A stretch of 6,439 nt of DNA from CAWJHE01 sp964614855. GTDB taxonomy: Bacteria > Chloroflexota > Anaerolineae > Anaerolineales > UBA4823. The position numbers and the translations under genes were made by a program. Below are positions 1 to 5,890 of this stretch, piece after piece. The DNA is taken from contig CAZTMX010000162.1 in the NCBI GenBank assembly GCA_964614855.1, positions 1 through 6,439 of the forward strand, written 5' to 3'. A model generated the notes under the pieces. The model ran no database searches and was not told the DNA's origin. It was given only the letters and a program-made list of their open reading frames with translations. Within the stretch, counting starts at the first letter, position 1. Each line of letters opens with the position of its first letter.

Positions 1-33
1 AGAAATTTGCTCAAACCTTGAAAGCATATACAT
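1..33 (-). CDS. Possible start of a divergent gene cut by the left edge (unknown product)
   Basis: Only 11 codons are visible, reading MYMLSRFEQIS from an ATG at 33, with a second in-frame ATG at 27. A good Shine-Dalgarno sequence, GGGAGGA (complement of 43-49), lies 9 bases before the first ATG, and a strong minus-strand promoter lies upstream at 302-330. These two signals are the only support, because the peptide is too short to assign to a family. If real, the gene is transcribed away from the ABC operon and has a leader of about 260 bases. The frame could instead close soon after the window edge. Confidence 0.35.
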   Translation of the reverse strand, partial: MYMLSRFEQIS

Positions 34-301
34 AAGATTTTGTCCTCCCGCAGATCAGTTATTTGTTTGATTATTTTGACATAGAACCGGAAAGCATACT
101 CTCTGGATATATTGCTGTCTCAAAAACAAAAAATTCCGGTGCTCTCATAAACCGGCGAAAATTTCGGTATATACCTCCTCGTATCGACTGTGGTAAAGAC
201 AGTGGGTGTCTACTCTGTGCAGCATGTTGTTCATTATGGTAATAATAACCAGCCAGCCTGCCTTTTCAGTCATGTATTTCCCCGTGGGGGATATTAAAAG
301 G
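34..301 (-). other. Intergenic region, probable long 5' leader of the divergent gene
   Basis: This stretch has no convincing gene. It lies downstream of the minus-strand promoter, so it would be transcribed as a leader of about 260 bases. Visible structure includes a CCCC/GGGG mini-hairpin (280-290) at the predicted RNA 5' end, a perfect 10-base palindrome GGTATATACC (166-175), the inverted repeats ACTGT/ACAGT (187-203) and CCGGT/ACCGG (136-155), and a wider ACCGGAA/TTCCGGT pair (86-92 with 134-140). A 42-codon minus-strand frame (273 to 145) begins just after the predicted transcription start. I do not recognise it, and it may be a leader peptide or chance. A GAGGAGG on the minus strand (174-180) has no start codon at a normal distance. 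Confidence 0.4.
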
Positions 302-330
302 ATTGTACAAGCGGGGGGCGAATGTGTCAA
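302..330 (-). promoter_or_regulatory. Sigma70-type promoter, leftward
   Basis: Read on the minus strand, this is a perfect -35 TTGACA (325-330), a 17-base spacer and a TACAAT -10 (302-307) that differs from consensus at one base. Transcription would start near 295. It is the best promoter match in the window and faces the truncated gene at the left edge. Confidence 0.65.
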
Positions 331-351
331 GAAATGAGAAGATGATTAACG

Positions 352-378
352 GCTAAATTAGCAATTTATTAGAAATTG
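352..378. promoter_or_regulatory. Two adjacent palindromes between divergent promoters, candidate operator
   Basis: GCTAA-A-TTAGC (352-362) is a perfect palindrome around one central base. It is followed directly by CAATTT-attag-AAATTG (362-378), a 6-base inverted repeat with a 5-base spacer. Both sit between the two outward-facing -35 elements (325-330 on the minus strand, 388-393 on the plus strand), where a shared regulator could bind. The region is AT-rich, so short palindromes can arise by chance. The regulatory role is inferred from position only. Confidence 0.3.
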
Positions 379-387
379 AAAACCTAC

Positions 388-417
388 TTGACTTCACTAC
401 GTTATTTATTGTATAAA
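388..417 (+). promoter_or_regulatory. Sigma70-type promoter for the ABC operon
   Basis: A TTGACT -35 (388-393), an 18-base spacer and a TATAAA -10 (412-417) each match consensus at five of six positions. Transcription would begin near 424, giving a leader of about 150 bases before the ATPase gene. No better plus-strand promoter lies closer to the gene. Confidence 0.55.
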
Positions 418-470
418 CTAATTCGTATCTTATTCATAGTGAGTATAGATGTTTTGATGATTGACTGCCA

Positions 471-500
471 ATCAAAAAAGGTGGGATAAACACCTTTGAT
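471..500 (+). repeat. Inverted repeat in the operon leader
   Basis: AAAGGTG (477-483) and CACCTTT (491-497) pair around a 7-base loop. The stem can extend to ATC (471-473) with GAT (498-500), leaving three extra A residues bulged on the left arm. It stands immediately before the terminator-like hairpin at 502-537. An upstream TTTTGAT (452-458) could pair with ATCAAAA at 471-477 or with the second copy at 499-505, so alternative folds are possible. Confidence 0.45.
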
Positions 501-501
501 C

Positions 502-543
502 AAAAGCACTGCCGCCGATGACGGTTGCTGTGCTTTTTGTTGT
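502..543 (+). terminator. Terminator-like hairpin in the leader, possible attenuator
   Basis: The arms AAAAGCAC (502-509) and GTGCTTTT (530-537) pair perfectly. The stem continues inward through G511-C528, C512-G527, C515-G524, C516-G523 and G517-C522 to an ATGA loop, interrupted by T510/T529 and C513/T526 mismatches and a G-T wobble. Five T residues (534-538) and a T-rich tail follow, as in an intrinsic terminator. It lies about 80 bases downstream of the predicted transcription start and ends about 30 bases before the ATPase start, with no upstream plus-strand gene to terminate. It would therefore act on the operon's own leader or on read-through from outside the window. Confidence 0.55.
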
Positions 544-573
544 ATTGGTGAAAGTTCTTTGTAGGAGAAAGAT

Positions 574-1578
574 ATGATCCGTGTTGAAGGACTGACAAAA
601 GATTACGGCACACGCCGGGCGATTGACAACCTGCACTTTGACGCCACAAAAGGAGAAATCCTCGGCTTCTTAGGGCCAAATGGCGCTGGCAAGACAACGA
701 CCATGCGTATCCTGACTGGCTTTATGCCGCCAACATCCGGAAAGGCGCAAGTTGCCGGGTACGACCTGATGGAGCAATCCCTGGAAGTACGCAAGCGCAT
801 CGGTTATGTCCCCGAAACCGTGCCGCTTTATCCAGATATGTCTGTGTATGAATACCTGAAATTTTTTGCCGATTTGCGGCGCGTGCCTGATGCAGATGAC
901 CGTATTGAAGAAGTCCTGGAGATGCTTCACCTGGAAGATCGAGCGGATGGATATATCGCCAATCTTTCAAAAGGCATGCGCCAGCGAGTGGGTTTAGCGC
1001 AGGCTGTGCTGCACGAGCCGGAAGTCTTGATCCTGGATGAGCCGACCATCGGCCTGGATCCCGTGCAGATTATTGAAGTGCGCAACTTGATCCGTGAATT
1101 GGGCCGTACACGCACAGTGCTGCTCTCCACGCATATCCTCAGTGAAGCGCAGCAAGTGTGCAACCGGGTTTTGATCATCAACAAAGGGCGTATTGTTGCC
1201 GAAGATACTCCCGAACGGCTGCAGTCGCGCTTGACCGGTTCACAGCGCGTCATGCTGCGTGTGGGTGGTGATCCAGACGGCCTGGCTGGGATACTGGGTG
1301 CAGTCCATGGGGTTGCCAGCCTGGCAGACCGTGGAGACGGCGCGCTGGAGTTTGAGACGGTTCCTGGGGAAGACCCGCGACCTGAGGTAGCACGCGCACT
1401 GGTTTCAGCCGGGTTTGATTTACTTGAAATGAAAGCGGTTGGTCTGAGTCTGGAAGATATCTTCTTACAATTGACAAGGGATGAACCTGAACCTCCGCAA
1501 ACATCCGATGAAAATTTCTTTGAATCTGGTAAGGAATTTGAAGAAGATGAAGACCTGGAAGAAGATGATCTTGATTAG
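574..1578 (+). CDS. ABC transporter ATP-binding protein, GldA/NatA-like
   Basis: This 334-residue cytoplasmic ATPase should power the ABC-2 permease encoded next. Every nucleotide-binding motif is visible: Walker A GPNGAGKTT (34-42), a Q-loop in which GYVPE puts Glu81 where many families have Gln (common in this branch), signature LSKGMRQRV (131-139), Walker B VLILDEPT (151-158), D-loop GLDP (160-163) and H-loop His187. After the core, residues 225-300 form the C-terminal domain usual in drug and Gld-type exporters, ending in SLEDIFLQLT. Residues 302-334 are a strongly acidic tail. The start is well supported by AGGAG (563-567) six bases upstream. It is the first gene of the operon, behind a structured leader. 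The substrate cannot be read from the ATPase. Confidence 0.93.
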   Translation: MIRVEGLTKDYGTRRAIDNLHFDATKGEILGFLGPNGAGKTTTMRILTGFMPPTSGKAQVAGYDLMEQSLEVRKRIGYVPETVPLYPDMSVYEYLKFFADLRRVPDADDRIEEVLEMLHLEDRADGYIANLSKGMRQRVGLAQAVLHEPEVLILDEPTIGLDPVQIIEVRNLIRELGRTRTVLLSTHILSEAQQVCNRVLIINKGRIVAEDTPERLQSRLTGSQRVMLRVGGDPDGLAGILGAVHGVASLADRGDGALEFETVPGEDPRPEVARALVSAGFDLLEMKAVGLSLEDIFLQLTRDEPEPPQTSDENFFESGKEFEEDEDLEEDDLD

Positions 1579-1610
1579 GACTGTGAGACAAGAAACAGGA
1601 AGAAACTTCT

Positions 1611-2357
1611 ATGAATAATATTCTAACCATCGCAAAACGAGAATTCAAACTCTATTTTGCCAGTCCTGTGGCTTATTTGATGGCGTTTTTTATCCTGCTG
1701 GTGGTGGGAGCGATATTCTACTTCTTTGGATTATCCAGCGCTGTGCTGCAGCAGGGTTATGTCCCCGGTGTGGATCTGATCCTTGGACCGTTGGCAACCA
1801 TGTTGATATTTATCACTCCGGCGATCACAACCCGCTTGATGGCCGAAGAGAATCGTATCGGGACAATTGAATTGCTGTTGACCTCTCCGGTGAAGGATTG
1901 GGAATTGGTAGTTGGTAAATGGTTGGGTGGGTTGCTCTTGCTCCTATCCATTGTCGGGCTTACGCTAATATATCCAATTATCCTGCACCAGATGGTCACC
2001 CCTGGGATCGATCAAGGGCCGTTGGTTACAGGGTACCTGGGAATATTCTTGTTTAGTGCGGCTTTGGTGGCGGTAGGTGTGTTTGTCTCTTCGCTTTTCA
2101 ACAACCAGATCGCTGCATTTGTCGCCACACTGGGTGTGTTAATTTTCTTGTGGTGGATCATCACACCCATTGGCCAGGTGATTGGAACCGGCAGCGCGCT
2201 CTCGGAAATTGTGACCTATATCGGTTTACAAGAACATTACTTTTCTAACCTGATCGTAGGCATCCTGGACTTAACGGATGTGGTCTATTACCTGTCGCTG
2301 ACTGCCTTGTCGCTGTTTTTTGGCACAATGGTGGTTGAGGCACGGAGGTGGGGCTAA
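1611..2357 (+). CDS. ABC-2 type transporter permease, GldF-like
   Basis: This 248-residue integral membrane protein forms the transmembrane channel for the upstream ATPase. About six hydrophobic segments are visible, at roughly residues 18-39, 55-74, 103-125, 139-162, 166-190 and 222-243. Between the second and third lies the conserved cytoplasmic stretch of GldF-type permeases, LMAEENRIGTIELLLTSPVK (76-95), which is expected to contact the ATPase. The N-terminus opens with an amphipathic helix containing AKREFKLYFASP, also typical of ABC-2 permeases. The gene starts 32 bases after the ATPase stop with a modest AGGA (1597-1600) 10 bases upstream. Its stop overlaps the start of the next gene by one base. 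Length fits the family. Confidence 0.9.
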   Translation: MNNILTIAKREFKLYFASPVAYLMAFFILLVVGAIFYFFGLSSAVLQQGYVPGVDLILGPLATMLIFITPAITTRLMAEENRIGTIELLLTSPVKDWELVVGKWLGGLLLLLSIVGLTLIYPIILHQMVTPGIDQGPLVTGYLGIFLFSAALVAVGVFVSSLFNNQIAAFVATLGVLIFLWWIITPIGQVIGTGSALSEIVTYIGLQEHYFSNLIVGILDLTDVVYYLSLTALSLFFGTMVVEARRWG

Positions 2358-3901
2358 TGAATTCAAAATGGCGTCGCTTTGCCCCCTTTGGGCTTGTACT
2401 ATCTGGTGTGGCTGCACTGGCTGCCACCGGTTTTTATCTGGTACAAAATAAATTTGATCTATATGTTCAAATTTCTCTGGCACTGATCGTTGTCGGCCTG
2501 GCGCTTTATGCGCTTATGGATCCCGATCGAGTGCGGCAGTTGCTTACGGGCAGACAGGCGCGTTACGGCAGCAACGCATTGGTGCTGTCGCTGGCGTTTG
2601 TTGGCATTGTGGTGATCATCAACTTCTTGGTTTACCAGAACCCAAAACGTTGGGATCTGACTGAAGACCAGCAGTATTCTCTGGCAGATGAAACAGTGGC
2701 TGCGTTGGAGAGCCTGCAAGAGCCAGTCACTGCAAAGGCCTTTTATACTGTGCGTGTGGATTCGACTACAACCAAAAACTTGCTGGAACAATACAAATAT
2801 TACAGCAAAGGAAATTTTGATTACCAGTTTATCGATCCTGAAAGCGATCCGATCGCTGCCGAACAGGCAAAGATCAGCCGCGATGGGTCTGTGGTGCTCT
2901 TTATGGGGGAGCGCCAGGAACCGGTAAGTTTTGTCAGCGAACAGCAGATTACCGCCGCCATGCTGCGTTTGATCAGCCCCGAAGAGCGAGTGGTCTATTT
3001 CCTCACGGGTCACGGCGAGTACAGCCCTGAAGACAGCGGCGACCAGGCCTATACACAGGTGAAACGGACCTTGGAGAGCAAGAATTACACGGTGAACATG
3101 TTGAACTTGCTTTCAGCCAACTCAATCCCAGCGAATGCAGATGTGCTGGTGGTTGCTGGCCCACGCAAACCGGTTTCCTCTGCTGAAGTGGATTTGATCA
3201 AGCAATTTGCCGAAAACGGCGGTGCCCTGGTGGCAATGTTGGAACCGCTGCCAATGACCGACTTTGGGGATGATCCCGATCCCCTGGCAGATTACCTGAA
3301 ACAGACATGGGGCATCTCGCTTGGTGCGGATATTGTGGTTGACCCCACGTCTACCCAGCCTTTTGCCCCCTATGCAGCCAGGTACGGCAGCCACGAAATC
3401 ACCAGGAAAATGCAGCAGATCACTTCTCAATTTCCAACGGTGCGCAGCGTAACAGCGGTTGAGTCGGAGATTGGTGCAAACCCGGTTGACCTGGTTTATA
3501 CAGCCGACCAATCCTGGGCAGAAACCAACCTGGTAGGTTTAGAGAATAATGAAATCGTATTTGATGCAGAAGCTGATGCCCCTGGTCCAATCAGCCTGGC
3601 TGTAGCCGCTCAGGACCTGCAAAACGACGGCCGTGTGGTTGTATTTGGCGACGCAGATTTTGTCATTGATGCGAATTACTACGCTTATGCCAATGGCGAT
3701 CTGTTTATCAACAGCATCGATTGGGCAGCCGGGAATGAAGATATGATCAGCCTGACCCCAAAGCAAAATACGCAGCGCCTCCTGACACCCCCCGACCGCT
3801 TGACTACCAGCTTGCTTCTGCTGGGTACCGTGGTCCTGCTGCCGGGGCTGGCCCTGGTTTGGGGTCTGGTGGTTTGGCTGCAGCGCCGGCGTAGAGGGTA
3901 G
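2357..3901 (+). CDS. GldG-like ABC transporter auxiliary membrane protein
   Basis: This 514-residue protein matches the ABC_transp_aux/GldG family, which accompanies GldF-type permeases as an extracytoplasmic partner. Hydrophobic segments lie near residues 11-29, 36-54 and 74-93. A large soluble domain follows, opening with RWDLTEDQQYSLADETVAAL (98-117) and containing VVYFLTGHGE (212-221) and RVVVFGDADFVIDANY (426-441). A C-terminal membrane helix (483-508) ends in a basic RRRRG. Three N-terminal helices are more than the single one usual in classical GldG. I prefer the ATG at 2357, which shares its A with the permease TAA stop and has GGAGG (2344-2348) eight bases upstream. An in-frame GTG at 2348 would add three residues but lies on the ribosome binding site. 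The overlap suggests translational coupling. The molecular role is not established for any close relative I know of. Confidence 0.88.
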   Translation: MNSKWRRFAPFGLVLSGVAALAATGFYLVQNKFDLYVQISLALIVVGLALYALMDPDRVRQLLTGRQARYGSNALVLSLAFVGIVVIINFLVYQNPKRWDLTEDQQYSLADETVAALESLQEPVTAKAFYTVRVDSTTTKNLLEQYKYYSKGNFDYQFIDPESDPIAAEQAKISRDGSVVLFMGERQEPVSFVSEQQITAAMLRLISPEERVVYFLTGHGEYSPEDSGDQAYTQVKRTLESKNYTVNMLNLLSANSIPANADVLVVAGPRKPVSSAEVDLIKQFAENGGALVAMLEPLPMTDFGDDPDPLADYLKQTWGISLGADIVVDPTSTQPFAPYAARYGSHEITRKMQQITSQFPTVRSVTAVESEIGANPVDLVYTADQSWAETNLVGLENNEIVFDAEADAPGPISLAVAAQDLQNDGRVVVFGDADFVIDANYYAYANGDLFINSIDWAAGNEDMISLTPKQNTQRLLTPPDRLTTSLLLLGTVVLLPGLALVWGLVVWLQRRRRG

Positions 3902-3905
3902 GAAA

Positions 3906-4517
3906 ATGATCCGGCGAAATACATGGATCGTCCTGCTGCTTTTTGTCGCGGTGGCTGCGCTTGCAGTCTATTTGCAGCAGAATAAACCAGAAGAGAATGC
4001 ACTGGCAACCCCAACGGCAGTGCCTGCCTTTCTTTTGGATGTGAGTGAGTCCAGTATTGTGGGGCTTACTGTACAAAGCGCTGATGGAAAACTGCTCCGG
4101 CTCGAACGGCTATCAGGTGGTGAGTGGTCTTTAATCGAACCAGCTGCTGAAGCAACAGATACCAATACCGTTCAGGCGGCCGTGGTTCAACTGGCTACGG
4201 TAAAGGTTGTCTCTTCTCCGGAGTCACTGCCTGGGTTGGATGCATTAAACCTGGCAACAGCAACCTACAAAATCTTGCTTGATTTGCAGGACGGCAGCCA
4301 GATTGTGATTGATGTTGGCAGAGAAACCCCCACTGGGAGTGGGTATTATGTTCTGGTCAGCAACAGCAACCAGGTGGTCGTGGCGGGCAAGTCTGGACTG
4401 GATGCGGTTCTCCAACTGCTGGATAACCCGCCCGCACTCGCAACTGCCACACCTGAAGTGACTGCAACGGAAGATGGCACCGCGCCAGAAATGGGTGAAC
4501 CAACAGCGGCGCCTTAG
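3906..4517 (+). CDS. Short DUF4340 membrane-anchored protein
   Basis: This 203-residue protein has one N-terminal membrane segment (about 6-23) after the basic MIRRN, so most of it should lie outside the cytoplasm. Residues 45-172 resemble DUF4340: a WSLIEP strand (74-79), an Asn/Val-rich helix ending in LATVKVV, GLDALNLATATYKILL, a repeated hydrophobic strand pattern, and IDVGRETPTGSGYYVLV (135-151). Thr/Pro/Ala-rich linkers follow the anchor (34-40) and fill the C-terminus (175-203), as in exported Chloroflexota proteins. Many DUF4340 proteins are longer, so this is a minimal single-domain form. It starts four bases after the GldG-like stop, with GAGGG (3894-3898) seven bases upstream, so it is surely co-translated. 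DUF4340 genes commonly sit beside GldG genes, but their function is unknown. Confidence 0.82.
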   Translation: MIRRNTWIVLLLFVAVAALAVYLQQNKPEENALATPTAVPAFLLDVSESSIVGLTVQSADGKLLRLERLSGGEWSLIEPAAEATDTNTVQAAVVQLATVKVVSSPESLPGLDALNLATATYKILLDLQDGSQIVIDVGRETPTGSGYYVLVSNSNQVVVAGKSGLDAVLQLLDNPPALATATPEVTATEDGTAPEMGEPTAAP

Positions 4518-4546
4518 ATGGATGGGTGGGAATTTCTAATCCATCT
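4516..4546 (+). repeat. Inverted repeat at the end of the ABC operon
   Basis: AGATGGAT (4516-4523, overlapping the stop codon) pairs perfectly with ATCCATCT (4539-4546) around a 15-base loop. No T-run follows, so it is not a standard intrinsic terminator. It may protect the mRNA 3' end or slow polymerase. A second pair, AATTTC (4531-4536) with GAAATT (4553-4558), overlaps it and could not form at the same time. Confidence 0.4.
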
Positions 4547-4563
4547 CTAGTCGAAATTGGGTA

Positions 4564-4592
4564 TTGCTTTATCGTTGGATTTCCTGTATGCT
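4564..4592 (+). promoter_or_regulatory. Possible promoter for rpoD
   Basis: TTGCTT (4564-4569), a 17-base spacer and TATGCT (4587-4592) form an acceptable sigma70-type promoter in the 119-base gap before rpoD. Each box matches consensus at four of six positions, so support is moderate. A TATAGA at 4605-4610 is an alternative -10 but lacks a good -35. Confidence 0.35.
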
Positions 4593-4636
4593 GATTATGT
4601 CCTTTATAGATATCTCATGCAGGTGGTGGAGAATAT

Positions 4637-5857
4637 ATGATTGATGAAGAGTTGTTGAATGAAATTGAAGATCACGAGGATGGTGATCACCCTGCAATAG
4701 CGAGATTAATAGAGCTTGGTAGACAAAAGACATATGTAACAATCGATGACATATTGGGATTTTTCCCTGATGCCGAACAAGATGTCGATCAATTAGAAGA
4801 AGCTTTTGCGGCCCTTATCAGCGCAGGGATCCCCTATTTGGATGAGACCGTTGTTGGCGGCCCTAGCGATGAAGAGTTGGTGGAAGAAGATGACGCGGAA
4901 GAAGAAACCCAACAGGATCTGACTGTTGAGGAAAACTACCTGGCAAATATCGATACCGACGATACCATCGGATTGTATCTCAAAGAGGTTGGTAGGGTAC
5001 CCCTTCTAACTGCAGAAGAAGAAGTCGAGCTCGCCCAGCGAATTGAGCGAGGCCGGCTTTCGCGCGAGGAACTGGCAAAAGGCAATGTCAACATTCGCCG
5101 GCGTCAAGAGCTGCAGCATCTCATTGAAGATGGTTGGGCTGCCAGAGAGCATCTGATTACAGCCAACTCTCGCCTGGTGATCAGCGTTGCCAAAAAATAT
5201 ATGGGTCGAGGGGTTCCTTTTCTGGATCTTATCCAGGAAGGCAATATCGGTTTGATCCGGGCTGCAAAGAAGTTTGATTACCGCAGGGGCCACAAGTTCA
5301 GCACCTACGCCACCTGGTGGATTCGCCAGGCGGTGACTCGCGCCATAGCCGACCAGGGGCGCACGATTCGTGTACCGGTTCACATGGGCGACCAGATCAA
5401 TAAACTGCTGCGCGTACAGCACCAATTGACACAAAAATTGGGTCGAGATCCATCGGTGGAAGAGTTGGCAGTTGCGCTAGACGTGACGCCGCAAAAAGTG
5501 GAAAATATGATCCAGGTAGCCAGGCGTCCGCTTTCTCTGGAAACGCCAACAGATGATGAAGAGGATTCGGTGCTGGGTGATTTCATCCAGGATGACGAAG
5601 CCGCTGCTCCAGATGACACGGCGACATACAATTTGCTGCGAGAGCACCTGGATAGCGTTTTAAATGCACTGCCGCCGCGCGAAGTACGCATTCTACAGTT
5701 GCGCTACGGACTGCTAGACGGCCAGGCATATACCCTGGAAGAAGTTGGGCGGAAAATGGGCGTCACCCGAGAACGTGTGCGACAGATAGAAGCTCAGGCG
5801 CTCAGCCGGTTACGTCACCCGGCCATCCGCCGGAAGCTCAGGGAATATTTAGGATAA
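4637..5857 (+). CDS. rpoD: RNA polymerase primary sigma factor (RpoD/SigA)
   Basis: This 406-residue protein directs core RNA polymerase to housekeeping promoters. Residues 20-70 form a short region 1.1-like domain, followed by an acidic linker (78-95). Region 1.2 is DTIGLYLKEVGRVPLLTAEE (109-128). Region 2 spans about 168-250 with FLDLIQEGNIGLIRAAKKFD (195-214) and the DNA-melting and -10 recognition segment YATWWIRQAVTRAIADQGRT (224-243). Region 3 is about 251-330. Region 4 ends in the helix-turn-helix LEEVGRKMGVTRERVRQIEA (367-386), which reads the -35 box. A charged stretch of about 30 residues (140-170) separates regions 1.2 and 2.1, unlike Bacillus SigA. The full region set argues for the primary factor, not an alternative one. 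GGAG (4628-4631) lies five bases before the start. The usual dnaG neighbour is absent. Confidence 0.96.
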   Translation: MIDEELLNEIEDHEDGDHPAIARLIELGRQKTYVTIDDILGFFPDAEQDVDQLEEAFAALISAGIPYLDETVVGGPSDEELVEEDDAEEETQQDLTVEENYLANIDTDDTIGLYLKEVGRVPLLTAEEEVELAQRIERGRLSREELAKGNVNIRRRQELQHLIEDGWAAREHLITANSRLVISVAKKYMGRGVPFLDLIQEGNIGLIRAAKKFDYRRGHKFSTYATWWIRQAVTRAIADQGRTIRVPVHMGDQINKLLRVQHQLTQKLGRDPSVEELAVALDVTPQKVENMIQVARRPLSLETPTDDEEDSVLGDFIQDDEAAAPDDTATYNLLREHLDSVLNALPPREVRILQLRYGLLDGQAYTLEEVGRKMGVTRERVRQIEAQALSRLRHPAIRRKLREYLG

Positions 5858-5890
5858 AAAAATCACACAATAAAAATAATCTGGGTTCTT

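Noticed and set aside
20..98. Direct repeat GAAAGCATA at 20-28 and 90-98
   Set aside because: Two nine-base copies in AT-rich sequence are too short and too few to support a repeat family or duplication.
500..697. 65-codon minus-strand frame overlapping the operon leader and ATPase start
   Set aside because: It crosses the terminator-like hairpin and the start of a certain gene, and its protein has no recognisable pattern.
1250..1648. 132-codon minus-strand open frame over the ATPase end and permease start
   Set aside because: It is antisense to two well-supported genes, with a Pro/Gln/His/Leu-rich composition typical of a reverse-strand shadow.
2348..2356. GTG at 2348 as start of the GldG-like gene
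   Set aside because: It overlaps the GGAGG at 2344-2348 that serves the ATG at 2357, so it would lack a ribosome binding site of its own.
2459..3013. 184-codon minus-strand open frame
   Set aside because: It lies wholly inside the GldG-like gene on the opposite strand, its protein resembles no family I know, and the plus-strand frame has clear family motifs here.
4670..4688. Inverted repeat GATCAC/GTGATC near the start of rpoD
   Set aside because: It is only six bases per arm within coding sequence for an acidic N-terminus, and no regulatory signal accompanies it.
5006..5434. 142-codon minus-strand frame inside rpoD
   Set aside because: It is antisense to highly conserved sigma regions 1.2 to 3, so its openness follows from the coding constraint on the other strand.
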